A DNA stretch of 64,000 bases from Oxalobacteraceae bacterium OTU3CINTB1. Lineage in GTDB: Bacteria > Pseudomonadota > Gammaproteobacteria > Burkholderiales > Burkholderiaceae_D. The translations under genes were made by a program, and so were the position numbers. The stretch covers positions 5,952,001 through 6,016,000 of the forward strand of contig CP099652.1 in the NCBI GenBank assembly GCA_024123955.1, in the 5' to 3' direction. The notes under the pieces were generated by a model that was not told where the DNA came from, ran no database searches, and worked only from the letters and a program-made list of their open reading frames with translations. Shown here piece after piece: positions 53,880-63,108 of this stretch (its first letter is position 1; the number at the start of each line of letters is the position of its first letter).

Positions 53880-55172
53880 CTAGACAGTCTCCGGCACCTT
53901 CACGTTTTCCGCGCCAGGGTTGCGCGGGTCCTGCGTCCAGTTCATGTAAGGCTTGCCGGTGTCCTGCGGCACCATCGTGATGCAACCCTGCACCGGGCAG
54001 GTGATCTCGCACAGGTTGCAGCCGACGCATTCCTCCTTGATCACCTCATAGGTGCGCACGCCCGCCGCGTCGATCAGCTGCGCGATCGACTGGTGCGACG
54101 TGTCCTCGCATGCCACATAACAGCGGCCGCACTTGATGCAGTCGTCCTGGTTGATGTGCGCGATGACCTGATAGTTCATGTTCAGGTACTTCCAGTCGGT
54201 GGTGTTGGGCACGGCCTTGCCGACGAACTGGCTCACGCTCGTGTAGCCCTTCTCGTCCATCCAGCGCGACAGGCCGTCCTTCATCTCTTCGACGATGCGG
54301 AATCCGTGCAGCATGGCGGCCGTGCAGACCTGCACGCAGCCGGAACCGAGCGCCATGAATTCGGCCGCGTCGCGCCAGTTGCCGATGCCGCCGATGCCGG
54401 AGATCGGCAAGCCCTTGGTGGCCGGGTCGCGAGCGATCTCGGCGACCATGTTCAATGCGATCGGCTTGACCGCCGAACCGCAGTAGCCGCCATGCGTGCT
54501 GGCACCGCCGACGATGGGGAACGCCACCATCTGGTCCAGATCGAGATGCGTTATCGAGTTGATGGTGTTGATCAGCGAGACGGCGTCGGCGCCGCCGGCC
54601 TTGGCGGCGCGTGCCGGCGCGCGTACGTCGGTGATGTTGGGCGTCAGCTTGACGATGACCGGCAGCTTGCTGTGCGTCTTGCACCAGCGCGTGACCATTT
54701 CCACGTACTCGGGAACCTGACCCACCGCCGCGCCCATGCCGCGTTCCGGCATGCCGTGCGGGCAGCCAAAATTCAATTCGATACCGTCGGCGCCCGTGGC
54801 CTCCACCAGCGGCAGGATATCGGCCCACAGCTTCTCCTCGCACGGCAGCATCAGCGAGACGATGATCACGCGGTCGGGCCAATCCTTCTTGACCTGGGTG
54901 ATCTCGCGCAGGTTGATGTCCAGCGAACGGTCGGTGATCAACTCAATGTTATTGAAGCCGAGGACCTCGCGGTTCTTGCCGTAATGCGCGGAGTAGCGCG
55001 ACGAGACATTGACGGCAGCCGGATCTTCGCCGAGCGTCTTCCACACCACGCCGCCCCATCCCGCCTCGAAGGCGCGCACCACGTTGTAGGCTTTGTCGGT
55101 CGGCGGCGCGGAGGCCAGCCAGAATGGATTGATCGACTTGATGCCGCAGAATTCTATGCTCAGGTCAGCCAT
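53880..55172 (-). CDS. preA: Dihydropyrimidine dehydrogenase subunit PreA
   Basis: 430 residues. An FMN-binding dihydroorotate-dehydrogenase-like barrel ('SIEFCGIKSINPFWLASAPP', 'GIELNFGCPHGMPERGMGAA' with active-site region, 'IGGIGNWRDAAEFMALGSGC') is followed by a C-terminal two-cluster ferredoxin domain with 'CIKCGRCYVACEDTSH' and 'CVGCNLCEITCPVQGC'. It reduces uracil or thymine to the 5,6-dihydro form with electrons from PreT. Its ATG overlaps the preT stop (shared base). Confidence 0.95.
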   Translation of the reverse strand: MADLSIEFCGIKSINPFWLASAPPTDKAYNVVRAFEAGWGGVVWKTLGEDPAAVNVSSRYSAHYGKNREVLGFNNIELITDRSLDINLREITQVKKDWPDRVIIVSLMLPCEEKLWADILPLVEATGADGIELNFGCPHGMPERGMGAAVGQVPEYVEMVTRWCKTHSKLPVIVKLTPNITDVRAPARAAKAGGADAVSLINTINSITHLDLDQMVAFPIVGGASTHGGYCGSAVKPIALNMVAEIARDPATKGLPISGIGGIGNWRDAAEFMALGSGCVQVCTAAMLHGFRIVEEMKDGLSRWMDEKGYTSVSQFVGKAVPNTTDWKYLNMNYQVIAHINQDDCIKCGRCYVACEDTSHQSIAQLIDAAGVRTYEVIKEECVGCNLCEITCPVQGCITMVPQDTGKPYMNWTQDPRNPGAENVKVPETV

Positions 55173-56569
55173 TATGCAGCCTCCACTTTCGATGCTTCGG
55201 TCATTGATGCTGTCATTGATTTGAGGTCTTCATGGATCGCGTGCGCCGCCAGCTTGCCATGCTGGACCGCCTGCACGGTCAGATCCTGGCCCGGCGCCAC
55301 GCAGTCGCCGCCGGCGTAGATCCCCGGCAGCACCGTGCGGAACTGATCGTCGACATAAATTTTGTCACCGTCGCGTTTCAGCGTTTTCGCCAGCGGATCG
55401 CTGATGCTCGTTTGGTCCATGCTCTGGCCGATGGCCTTGAAGATGGCGTCGGCCGCGATCTCGAAGGTCTCGCCGGTGCCGCCGAAGCGGCCGTCGACGA
55501 TGGCGGTTTTCTCGAAGCGCATGCCGCGCACGCGGCCCGCTTCGTCCAGCAGCACCTGCTGCGGTTGCGCCCAGATGCGCATGCGGACCTGGTTTTCCTT
55601 GGCGATGTGCTGTTCGTGTTCGGTGGCGCTCATCGCCTCGAAGCCGCGCCGGTACACCAGCGTGACCTCCTCCGCGCCGAGGCGCTGGATCTGCACCGCC
55701 ATGTCGATGGCGGTATTGCCGGCGCCGATGACGATGGCACGGGATGGCAGCGGCAACTGGCTCAAATCATCCGCCTGGCGTAGCGCGGCGATGTAGTCGA
55801 CGGCGGCCAGCAGGCCGGGGGCATCCTCGCCGGTCAACCCGAGCTGCTTGCTGGCGCCAAGGCCAAGGCCAAGGAACACCGCGTCGAACTGCGCGTGCAG
55901 GTCCTTCAGCCGCACGTTCCCGCCCAGGGTCTGGCCGTGGCGGATTTCGATGCCACCGATCGCCAGCAGGAAGTCCACTTCCTTCTGCGCGAAGTTATCG
56001 GTCAGCTTGTACTTGGCGATGCCGTATTCATTGAGGCCACCCGATTTCTCGCGCGATTCGTAGATCACCACGTCGTTGCCCAACATCGCCAGCCGGTGCG
56101 CGCACGACAGACCCGCCGGGCCGGCGCCGACAACAGCGATCTTTTTGCCGGTCGACGGGAAGCGTTTGAATGGATGCTCGTCGAGCGACATGTTGTCGAT
56201 GGCGTAGCGCTGCAACAGGCCGATCTTCACCGGCTGGCCTTCGGCGTCGTGATTGCGCACGCAGGCGTCCTCGCACAGGATCTCGGTCGGGCAAACGCGG
56301 GCGCAACTGCCGCCCAAGATATTCTGCTTGAGGATACCGACCGCCGCGCCGTTGATGTTACCGTCGTGGATATTGCGGATGAAGCTGGCGACGTCGATGT
56401 CCGATGGACAGATGCGCGTGCACGGCGCGTCGTAGCAGTACAGGCAGCGCGAACTCTCGATCGCGGCCTTGCGCGCGTTGAGTGCCGGCGCGAGATCGGT
56501 GAAGTGTTCGGCCAGCGCCGCATTGGCTTCCTTCGGATGCGGCATGTATTTCAGGGATTCGATCATCAT
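55172..56569 (-). CDS. preT: Dihydropyrimidine dehydrogenase subunit PreT
   Basis: 465 residues. N-terminal cysteine clusters ('CLYCYDAPCTRICPSDIDVA', 'CARVCPTEILCEDACVR') bind two [4Fe-4S] centres. An FAD motif 'VVGAGPAGLSCAHRLAMLG' near 150 and an NAD motif 'VIGAGNTAIDMAVQIQRLG' near 290 follow. This is the GltD-like electron-input half of the PreTA complex, oxidising NADH. preA follows immediately. Confidence 0.95.
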   Translation of the reverse strand: MMIESLKYMPHPKEANAALAEHFTDLAPALNARKAAIESSRCLYCYDAPCTRICPSDIDVASFIRNIHDGNINGAAVGILKQNILGGSCARVCPTEILCEDACVRNHDAEGQPVKIGLLQRYAIDNMSLDEHPFKRFPSTGKKIAVVGAGPAGLSCAHRLAMLGNDVVIYESREKSGGLNEYGIAKYKLTDNFAQKEVDFLLAIGGIEIRHGQTLGGNVRLKDLHAQFDAVFLGLGLGASKQLGLTGEDAPGLLAAVDYIAALRQADDLSQLPLPSRAIVIGAGNTAIDMAVQIQRLGAEEVTLVYRRGFEAMSATEHEQHIAKENQVRMRIWAQPQQVLLDEAGRVRGMRFEKTAIVDGRFGGTGETFEIAADAIFKAIGQSMDQTSISDPLAKTLKRDGDKIYVDDQFRTVLPGIYAGGDCVAPGQDLTVQAVQHGKLAAHAIHEDLKSMTASMTEASKVEAA

Positions 56570-56628
56570 TCATTTTCCTGGCTAATGGCTCGGTAGTATC
56601 GGACACCCCGGACGACGAATTCGTCCGA

Positions 56629-58131
56629 CTACTTCATCTGAGGGAATGCAAATTCCGCGCCAGCGCTCGCGGTGTTGGGCCAGCGCTGCATGACGGCCTT
56701 GTGGCGCGTGTAGAAACGCACGCCTTCGGGACCGTAGGCGTGATGGTCGCCGAACAGGCTGCGCTTCCAGCCGCCGAAACTATTGAACGCCATCGGCACC
56801 GGCAGCGGCACGTTCACACCCACCATGCCGACCTGGATCTGGCGCACGAACTCGCGCGCCACGCCGCCGTCACGCGTGTAGATCGCCACGCCGTTGCCGT
56901 ACTCGTTGCGGTTGATCAGCTCCACCGCGCTGCCCACATCGGGCGAGCGCAGCATGCACAGCACGGGGCCGAAAATCTCTTCCTTGTAGATCGTCATATC
57001 GGGCGTGACGTGGTCGAACAAAGTACCGCCGACGAAGAAGCCGTTCTCGCGTCCCGGCACGATGTGGTTGCGGCCATCGACCACCAGTTTTGCGCCCTGC
57101 TCCACGCCTTCCCCGATCAAGCGCTCTATGCGCTGCTTGGCCGCGCTTGAAACGACAGGCCCCATTTCAGCGTCGTGCTCCATACCGTCGCGCACTTTCA
57201 GTGCGGCCGTGCGCTTTGCCAGTGCGTCGACGATTTTATCGCCCGCGTCGCCGACGGCGACCACCACCGAAATGGCCATGCAACGCTCGCCGGCCGAACC
57301 GTATGCGGCGCCCATCAACGCGTCGACCGTCATCTCCATATCGGCATCTGGCATCACCACCATGTGGTTCTTGGCGCCACCCAAAGCCTGCACGCGCTTG
57401 CCCGCAGCGCAGCCGCGCGCGTAGATATATTCGGCGATCGGCGTGGAGCCGACAAAGCTCAGCGCCTGCACCACCGGATGATCGAGCAGCGCGTCGACAG
57501 TGGTTTTATCGCCTTGCACAACGTTGAATACCCCGTCCGGCAGGCCGGCATCCTTCAGCAGCTTGGCGTGCAGCAGCGACGGCGACGGATCGCGTTCGGA
57601 AGGTTTGAGCACAAAGGTGTTACCGCAGGCGATAGCAACCGGGAACATCCACATCGGCACCATCACCGGGAAGTTGAACGGCGTGATGCCGGCGACCACG
57701 CCCAGCGCCTGGCGCATCGACCACGCGTCGATACCGCGCGAAATCTGATCGGTGAATTCGCCCTTCAGCATCTGCGGAATGCCGACCGCGAACTCCACCA
57801 TCTCGATGCCGCGCGCGACCTCGCCCTGCGCATCGGCGAAGGTCTTGCCGTGTTCACGCGTCAGCATCGCCGCGAATTCGTCGACGTGCTGCTGGCACAG
57901 CTGGAGATACTTGAACAGCACGCGCGCGCGCGTCAGCGGCGGCGTCGCCGACCAGGCGGGGAAAGCCGCTTCGGCCGCGCGCACGGCGACGTCGACTTCT
58001 TCGACGGTGCCCAGCGCAACGCGTGCCACCGGTTCGCCCAGCGCCGGATTGAACACGTCCGCATAGCGGCCGCTTTGGGTGTCGACTTTGGCGCCGTTGA
58101 TGAAGTGGGTGATGGTGTCAAGGTTGCTCAT
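56629..58131 (-). CDS. mmsA: CoA-acylating methylmalonate/malonate-semialdehyde dehydrogenase
   Basis: 500 residues. The nucleophile is Cys284 in '[14 protein letters not shown]'. In place of the general-base glutamate of ordinary ALDHs the sequence is '[15 protein letters not shown]', which is diagnostic for the CoA-acylating MMSDH family. '[20 protein letters not shown]' is the usual NAD-site stretch. In this operon it would convert malonate semialdehyde (from beta-alanine) to acetyl-CoA and CO2, and methylmalonate semialdehyde (from thymine) to propionyl-CoA. Confidence 0.93.
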   Translation of the reverse strand: MSNLDTITHFINGAKVDTQSGRYADVFNPALGEPVARVALGTVEEVDVAVRAAEAAFPAWSATPPLTRARVLFKYLQLCQQHVDEFAAMLTREHGKTFADAQGEVARGIEMVEFAVGIPQMLKGEFTDQISRGIDAWSMRQALGVVAGITPFNFPVMVPMWMFPVAIACGNTFVLKPSERDPSPSLLHAKLLKDAGLPDGVFNVVQGDKTTVDALLDHPVVQALSFVGSTPIAEYIYARGCAAGKRVQALGGAKNHMVVMPDADMEMTVDALMGAAYGSAGERCMAISVVVAVGDAGDKIVDALAKRTAALKVRDGMEHDAEMGPVVSSAAKQRIERLIGEGVEQGAKLVVDGRNHIVPGRENGFFVGGTLFDHVTPDMTIYKEEIFGPVLCMLRSPDVGSAVELINRNEYGNGVAIYTRDGGVAREFVRQIQVGMVGVNVPLPVPMAFNSFGGWKRSLFGDHHAYGPEGVRFYTRHKAVMQRWPNTASAGAEFAFPQMK

Positions 58132-58162
58132 GGTGTTCTTCTTTCGTTATATCGTCTTATGG

Positions 58163-59278
58163 TCAGCCCAGCAGGCCGTCCGCGTCTACGTAGGGGTAGC
58201 CCAGCGCATGCGCCACCGCTGCATAGGTGACGTGGCCCTGGCATACATTCAAGCCGTTCTTCAGGTGGGCATTGGCTTTCAGCGCTTTTTGCCAGCCTTT
58301 GTCGGCCAGCGCCAGCGCGTGGGTGATCGTCGCGTTGTTCAACGCGAAGGTCGAGGTGCGGGCCACCGCGCCGGGCATGTTGGCCACGCAGTAGTGCACC
58401 ACGCCGTCGACCACGAAGGTCGGGTCCTGGTGCGTGGTGGCGCGCGAGGTTTCGAAGCATCCTCCCTGGTCGATGGCGACGTCCACCACCACCGCGCCGG
58501 GCTTCATGCGCGAGATCATATTGCGCGTGACCAGCTTGGGCGCGGCAGCGCCGGGCACCAGCACCCCGCCGATGACGAGGTCCGCGTCCAGCACCGCCTG
58601 TTCGATCGAATGGGCGCTGGAGAACATCGTCGAGATGCGGTTGCCGTACACCAGATCGAGCTGGCGCAGGCGGTCGATGTTCTTGTCGAGGACCGTCACG
58701 CGCGCACCGATGCCCACCGCCATCTGCAAGGCGTTGGTGCCGACCACGCCGGCGCCGATGATGGCGATATGGCCGGGCGCCACGCCGGGCACGCCACCCA
58801 GCAAAAGCCCCATGCCGCCCTTGGATTTTTCCAGGTGCGCGGCGCCGGCCTGGATCGACATGCGCCCCGCCACTTCGCTCATCGGCGCCAGCAGCGGCAG
58901 GCCGCCGTTGTCGCCGGTGATGGTTTCGTAGGCGATGCACACCGCGCCCGATTCGACCAGCGCCTTGGTTTGTTCGGCGTCCGGCGCCAGGTGCAGATAG
59001 GTGTAGAGGATCTGGTCCTTGCGCAGCATCGCGCATTCGTTCGGCTGCGGCTCCTTGACTTTGACGATCATGCCGGCGCGGGCGAAGATGTCCGGCGCAT
59101 TGTCGACGATCTCGGCGCCGGCGCCTTCATACATCGCGTCGGTCAGTCCGATGGCGGCGCCCGCGTCCTTTTGTACAAGGACTTGGTGGCCGCGCAGTAC
59201 GAGTTCCTTCACGCTGGCCGGGGTAAGGCCAACGCGGGACTCCTGGTTCTTGATTTCTTTTGGAACGCCTACCAGCAT
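58163..59278 (-). CDS. ald: Alanine dehydrogenase
   Basis: 371 residues. N-terminal '[20 protein letters not shown]' and '[20 protein letters not shown]' are the AlaDH/PNT signatures; the NAD motif is '[20 protein letters not shown]'. It oxidises L-alanine to pyruvate and ammonia. Placed between the beta-alanine:pyruvate transaminase and mmsA, it would regenerate the pyruvate that the transaminase consumes, making the net reaction an NAD-dependent deamination of beta-alanine. Confidence 0.94.
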   Translation of the reverse strand: MLVGVPKEIKNQESRVGLTPASVKELVLRGHQVLVQKDAGAAIGLTDAMYEGAGAEIVDNAPDIFARAGMIVKVKEPQPNECAMLRKDQILYTYLHLAPDAEQTKALVESGAVCIAYETITGDNGGLPLLAPMSEVAGRMSIQAGAAHLEKSKGGMGLLLGGVPGVAPGHIAIIGAGVVGTNALQMAVGIGARVTVLDKNIDRLRQLDLVYGNRISTMFSSAHSIEQAVLDADLVIGGVLVPGAAAPKLVTRNMISRMKPGAVVVDVAIDQGGCFETSRATTHQDPTFVVDGVVHYCVANMPGAVARTSTFALNNATITHALALADKGWQKALKANAHLKNGLNVCQGHVTYAAVAHALGYPYVDADGLLG

Positions 59279-59303
59279 GATGGTCTCCTCGTTTTAATAC
59301 CGC

Positions 59304-60620
59304 TCACTCCAGGTTTTTCAGCACCGTCGTCAACTTTCCAAACAATTCATCGATATGTTTTTTCTCCAGCACCAGCGGCGGCGACAAGGCGATCGTGTCG
59401 CCCGTCGTGCGGATCAGGATGCCGTCGGCGAAGGCCTGCTTGAACGCGGTGAACGCGCGCACGCCCGGCTTGCCGGCGATGGGCGCCAGCTCGATGCCGG
59501 CGATCAGGCCAATGGTGCGGATGTCGATCACGTGCGGCAGGCCCTTGAGCGAATGCACGGCGTCGGCCCAGTACTCGGCCATGCCGGCCGCGTGCTCCAG
59601 GATGTTCTGCTCCTTGAACACCTCCAGGGTCGCCAGCGAAGCCGCGCATGCCACCGGATGGCCCGAATAGGTATAACCGTGGAACAGCTCAATGCCCGCT
59701 GGCGCATCCATGAAGGCGTCGTGGATATGCTGTTTGCTGAACACCGCGCCCATCGGAATCACGCCGTTGGTCAGCCCTTTGGCGGTGGTCATCATGTCCG
59801 GCTCGACGTCGAAATAGTCCGACGCGAACGGCGTCGTCAAACGTCCGAAGCCGGTGATCACTTCGTCGAAGATGAGCAGGATGCCGTGCTTGGTGCACAG
59901 CTCGCGCAGGCGCTTCAGATAGCCCTTGGGCGGTATCAGCACGCCGGTCGATCCGGCCACCGGTTCGACGATGACGGCGGCCACGGTGGAGGCGTCGTGC
60001 AGCGCGACGATGCGCTCCAGTTCATCGGCCAGCTCGGTGCCGTATTCCGGCTCGCCGCGGGTGTAGGCGTTCTTTTCGAGGTTGTGCGTGTGCGGCAGGT
60101 GGTCCACGCCGGGCAGCATGACGGTGTACTGTTTGCGGTTGCCGGCGATGCCGCCGACCGAAATGCCGCCGAAGCCGACGCCGTGGTAGCCGCGTTCACG
60201 GCCGATCAGCCGCGTGCGCGACGCCTCGCCGCGCGCCTTGTGGTACGCCAGCGCCATCTTCAGCGCGGTGTCCACGGCTTCGGAGCCGGAGTTGGTGTAG
60301 AAGACGTGGCCGAAGCGGTGGTTGGTGTATTCCATCAGCTTTTCGGCCAGGTCGAAGGCGGCCGGGTGGCCCATCTGGAAGGTCGGCGCGAAATCGAGCT
60401 GGCCGACCATCTCGCGCACGGCGGCGACGATCTTCGGCTGGGCGTGGCCGCACGGGACGCACCACAGGCCCGCCGTGCCATCGAGGATGCTGTTGCCGTC
60501 GACGTCCTTGTAGTACATGCCCTCGGCCGATACCAGCAGGCGGGGATGGGCTTTGAAGTCGCGGTTGTTCGTGAACGGCATCCAGAAGGACGCCATCGAT
60601 TCTGGTCGTGATTCGTTCAT
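59304..60620 (-). CDS. Beta-alanine:pyruvate-type omega-aminotransferase (class III, PLP)
   Basis: 438 residues from the ATG at 60620 (AGGAG seven bases upstream; the longer frame to 60734 adds a non-homologous tail). 'ASFWMPFTNNRDFKAHPRLL' and 'YYKDVDGNSILDGTAGLWCV' are typical for beta-alanine:pyruvate transaminases; 'LLIFDEVITGFGRLTTPFAS' and 'TTAKGLTNGVIPMGAV' (PLP-binding lysine) are the cofactor site. It would produce malonate semialdehyde from beta-alanine, with pyruvate as amino acceptor. It is the first gene of the long minus-strand operon. Confidence 0.9.
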   Translation of the reverse strand: MNESRPESMASFWMPFTNNRDFKAHPRLLVSAEGMYYKDVDGNSILDGTAGLWCVPCGHAQPKIVAAVREMVGQLDFAPTFQMGHPAAFDLAEKLMEYTNHRFGHVFYTNSGSEAVDTALKMALAYHKARGEASRTRLIGRERGYHGVGFGGISVGGIAGNRKQYTVMLPGVDHLPHTHNLEKNAYTRGEPEYGTELADELERIVALHDASTVAAVIVEPVAGSTGVLIPPKGYLKRLRELCTKHGILLIFDEVITGFGRLTTPFASDYFDVEPDMMTTAKGLTNGVIPMGAVFSKQHIHDAFMDAPAGIELFHGYTYSGHPVACAASLATLEVFKEQNILEHAAGMAEYWADAVHSLKGLPHVIDIRTIGLIAGIELAPIAGKPGVRAFTAFKQAFADGILIRTTGDTIALSPPLVLEKKHIDELFGKLTTVLKNLE

Positions 60621-60738
60621 GCATATCTCCTGTGGCGCCAAGCGGATTTTTTGACGAACCGTAAAAAAATTTACCAGTTGGCAAAATGATGATGCAATAA
60701 TAGACAGCGCTACAACTATGGCACAGATACACAAATAT

Positions 60739-60782
60739 CAAAACTGTCCAACCGTATCGGTAGTAAAAACAGTACAGTTTTG
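60739..60782. promoter_or_regulatory. Inverted repeat in the divergent promoter of the pyrimidine operon and MocR gene
   Basis: CAAAACTGT (60739-60747) and its complement ACAGTTTTG (60774-60782) are perfect 9-bp arms 26 bases apart; ACCG-TAT-CGGT (60751-60761) lies inside. The site is 119-162 bases upstream of the transaminase start and 26-69 bases upstream of the MocR start. MocR-type dimers bind separated repeats of this kind (established for GabR and PdxR). Ownership by the adjacent regulator is inferred. Confidence 0.5.
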
Positions 60783-60807
60783 CTTTATGCCGCCTTTGGA
60801 GTCAAGG

Positions 60808-62295
60808 ATGGAACAAGCGTCTGCTGCGATCGATCAATCCGCCAACGAACCGTCTCAGCCACCCGGCGCGGCCGGCTGGCCCGTCGTCGCCATAGAGCGC
60901 AGCGGCAAAGGCAGCCTCGTGGATCAGATCGTCTCTGCGATCAGCGCCATGGTCGGTGCGCGGGAGTTGCGCATCGGAACCAAAATGCCGTCCGTGCGGC
61001 AATTCGCCAAGTGTAATGGCGTCAGCACCTTTACAGTTGTGGAATCCTACGACCGCCTCGTCACCTTGGGGCTGCTGTCGTCGCGGCGCGGATCCGGCTA
61101 CTTCGTGGCGCGCCAGGACCTGCCGGCGGCGCTGCTGCCGCTGGCCGGCGAAGCCACGCCGACCGCCATCGACGCCCTCACCGCCCACCTGTACTCCGGC
61201 ATGTCCGACGCGCTGGCGGTGGGCGCCGGCTGGCTGCCGCCGGAGTGGTACGGCGAGGACACCATCCTCGACGCCGTGCGCCACGCCATGCGCATCCCGG
61301 CCAACCGCCTGCGCGGCTACGGCCATCCGCTCGGCTTCCCGACCCTGCGCCAGCACCTTGCCGCCTGCCTGACCGAAGACCTTTTCCCGGTGGAGCCGGA
61401 GCAGGTCCTGCTCACGCACGGCGCCACCCACGCCTTCGATCTGATCCTGCGCACGCTCACGCGGCCGGGCGACACCGTCTTGGTCGAGGACCCGGGCTAC
61501 AGCAACCTGCTGTCGCTGATCCGCCACCACGGCTGCGTGGCGGTCGGCATCCCGCGCGGCGACCAGGGGCTGGACTTCGAGGCGCTGGCCAGGCAGGCCG
61601 CGCACACCCAGCCCAAACTCATGTTCGTCAACACGGTGCTGCAAAACCCGCTCGGCACCTCGCTCAGCGCGGCGCAGGCGCACCGTCTGCTGGGCCTCGC
61701 GGAGCAGTTCGACTTCTGGCTGGTGGAGGACGACATCTACCGCGAGCTGGCGCCGCGCGGCGAGGCTTCGCTGGCGGCGATGGACGGCCTGCGGCGCGTG
61801 ATCCGCGTCGGCAGCTTCTCCAAAACCTTGTCGCCGGTGCTGCGGGTCGGCTCGATCTGCGCCTCGGCCTCGCTGCTGCCGGAACTGGTGCGGGTCAAGA
61901 TGCTGGCCGGGCTGACCACCTCCGAGATCAACGAGCGCGCCGTCTACCACGCCATCAGCGCGCGGCCCTACAAGCGCATGGTCGACAAGTTGATCGCCCA
62001 GCTGGAGGCGGGCCGCGAGCGCACCATCGAGAGCCTGCGCGGCGCCGGCATGACGCCGCTGGCCAAGCCGCGCGGCGGCATGTTCGTCAGCGCCGGCTGG
62101 CAGCAGGCCCCCAGCGCCGAATGGAACGGCCAGGTCATCGCCGACCAGGCGCTGAAGGCCGGCATCCTGCTGTCGCCGTGCGAGTTCTTCATGCTGCGCC
62201 GGCCGGAGACGATCTGGTTCCGCTTCAACGTCGCCTACACCGACCACCCGCAACTACTGACCTTCCTGAACCACATATGTCGACAGCCAAACTGA
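60808..62295 (+). CDS. MocR-type regulator (GntR HTH fused to PLP aminotransferase fold)
   Basis: About 495 residues from the ATG at 60808 (GGAG six bases upstream); an in-frame ATG at 60718 lies within the divergent promoter. The N-terminal winged helix is 'GTKMPSVRQFAKCNGVSTFT' with 'VVESYDRLVTLGLLSSRRGS', and the aminotransferase-like sensor has 'VEDPGYSNLLSLIRHHG' and the PLP lysine in 'VGSFSKTLSPVLRVG'. Homologues sense amino compounds through PLP (GABA, taurine). Beta-alanine would be the fitting effector here. It is divergent from the transaminase gene. Confidence 0.9.
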   Translation: MEQASAAIDQSANEPSQPPGAAGWPVVAIERSGKGSLVDQIVSAISAMVGARELRIGTKMPSVRQFAKCNGVSTFTVVESYDRLVTLGLLSSRRGSGYFVARQDLPAALLPLAGEATPTAIDALTAHLYSGMSDALAVGAGWLPPEWYGEDTILDAVRHAMRIPANRLRGYGHPLGFPTLRQHLAACLTEDLFPVEPEQVLLTHGATHAFDLILRTLTRPGDTVLVEDPGYSNLLSLIRHHGCVAVGIPRGDQGLDFEALARQAAHTQPKLMFVNTVLQNPLGTSLSAAQAHRLLGLAEQFDFWLVEDDIYRELAPRGEASLAAMDGLRRVIRVGSFSKTLSPVLRVGSICASASLLPELVRVKMLAGLTTSEINERAVYHAISARPYKRMVDKLIAQLEAGRERTIESLRGAGMTPLAKPRGGMFVSAGWQQAPSAEWNGQVIADQALKAGILLSPCEFFMLRRPETIWFRFNVAYTDHPQLLTFLNHICRQPN

Positions 62296-62939
62296 CCGCA
62301 GCGCCCCCGCCGAAGATCAAACGGCGCGTCCTGAACCGCGACAAGCTCGAAGCGGAAATCGCCGCCGAGGCGGTGCGGGTGTTCGCCGAATGCGGCTACG
62401 AGGGCACGTCGATCGCCACCGTGGCGGAGAACGCCGGCCTGTCGAAACAGAACCTGATGTACTACTTCCCCACCAAGCAGTCGCTGTACCAGCGCGTGCT
62501 GGACGAGGTCCTCGACGAATGGCTGGAGCGCATGGAGAATCTGGCCGCCGAGGACCAGGAGCCGCGCGAAGTGCTGCGCACCTACGTGCAGGCCAAGTTG
62601 AAGTTCTCGCGCGAGCAGCCGTGGGCGTCGCGCGTGTACGCGATGGAGGTGATCAGCGGCGCGCAGCTGTACGGCGCGCAGATCCAAAGCCGCGTGGTGC
62701 CGCTGCTGCGCAGGGATATCGAGGTGTTTGAAAAATGGATCAGCGCCGGCAAGATCGCGCCGATCAACGCCACGCACCTGCTGTTCGCCATCTGGGCGAT
62801 GACGCAGTCCTACGCCGACTTCTCGGCGCAGATGGCGCTGGTGTTGAACCGCAAGCAGCTGAACAAAAAAGACTTCGAGGATGCTGAAAAAGTCATCGTC
62901 GACATGGTGCTGGCGGCGATCAGCGTGCCGGCGCCATGA
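62277..62939 (+). CDS. RutR-like TetR-family regulator
   Basis: 220 residues. It starts 19 bases inside the MocR gene. The HTH is 'GYEGTSIATVAENAGLSKQN' with 'LMYYFPTKQSLYQRVLDEVL'; the C-terminal domain has 'KFSREQPWASRVYAMEVISG', 'WISAGKIAPINATHLLFAIW' and 'ATQSYADF'-like 'MTQSYADFSAQMALVL'. This is the pattern of E. coli RutR, which senses uracil and thymine and controls pyrimidine use. Two overlapping regulators, one for the start (pyrimidine) and one for the intermediate (beta-alanine), would suit the operon opposite. Confidence 0.88.
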   Translation: MSTAKLTAAPPPKIKRRVLNRDKLEAEIAAEAVRVFAECGYEGTSIATVAENAGLSKQNLMYYFPTKQSLYQRVLDEVLDEWLERMENLAAEDQEPREVLRTYVQAKLKFSREQPWASRVYAMEVISGAQLYGAQIQSRVVPLLRRDIEVFEKWISAGKIAPINATHLLFAIWAMTQSYADFSAQMALVLNRKQLNKKDFEDAEKVIVDMVLAAISVPAP

Positions 62940-63034
62940 TTTTTCCACGGCGTGCCATCACGCCGATCAACGCCACACCGGCCAGCCTCATCTCGCAGGT
63001 GGGCCGGCCGAAAAGGTCCGCTGCTCCTTGAGAC

Positions 63035-63073
63035 GAAAAAAAATCAACGATGCCCGGAAGACATCGTTGATTT
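63035..63073 (-). terminator. Rho-independent terminator of the PEP-CTERM gene
   Basis: On the minus strand a 12-bp stem AAATCAACGATG/CATCGTTGATTT is followed by a run of T (nine counting the stem's last three). It begins about 35 bases past the stop of the PEP-CTERM gene. Confidence 0.88.
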
Positions 63074-63108
63074 CTCAGTGGTCGGGCCGCGTGGCCCGGA
63101 TGCCTGCT

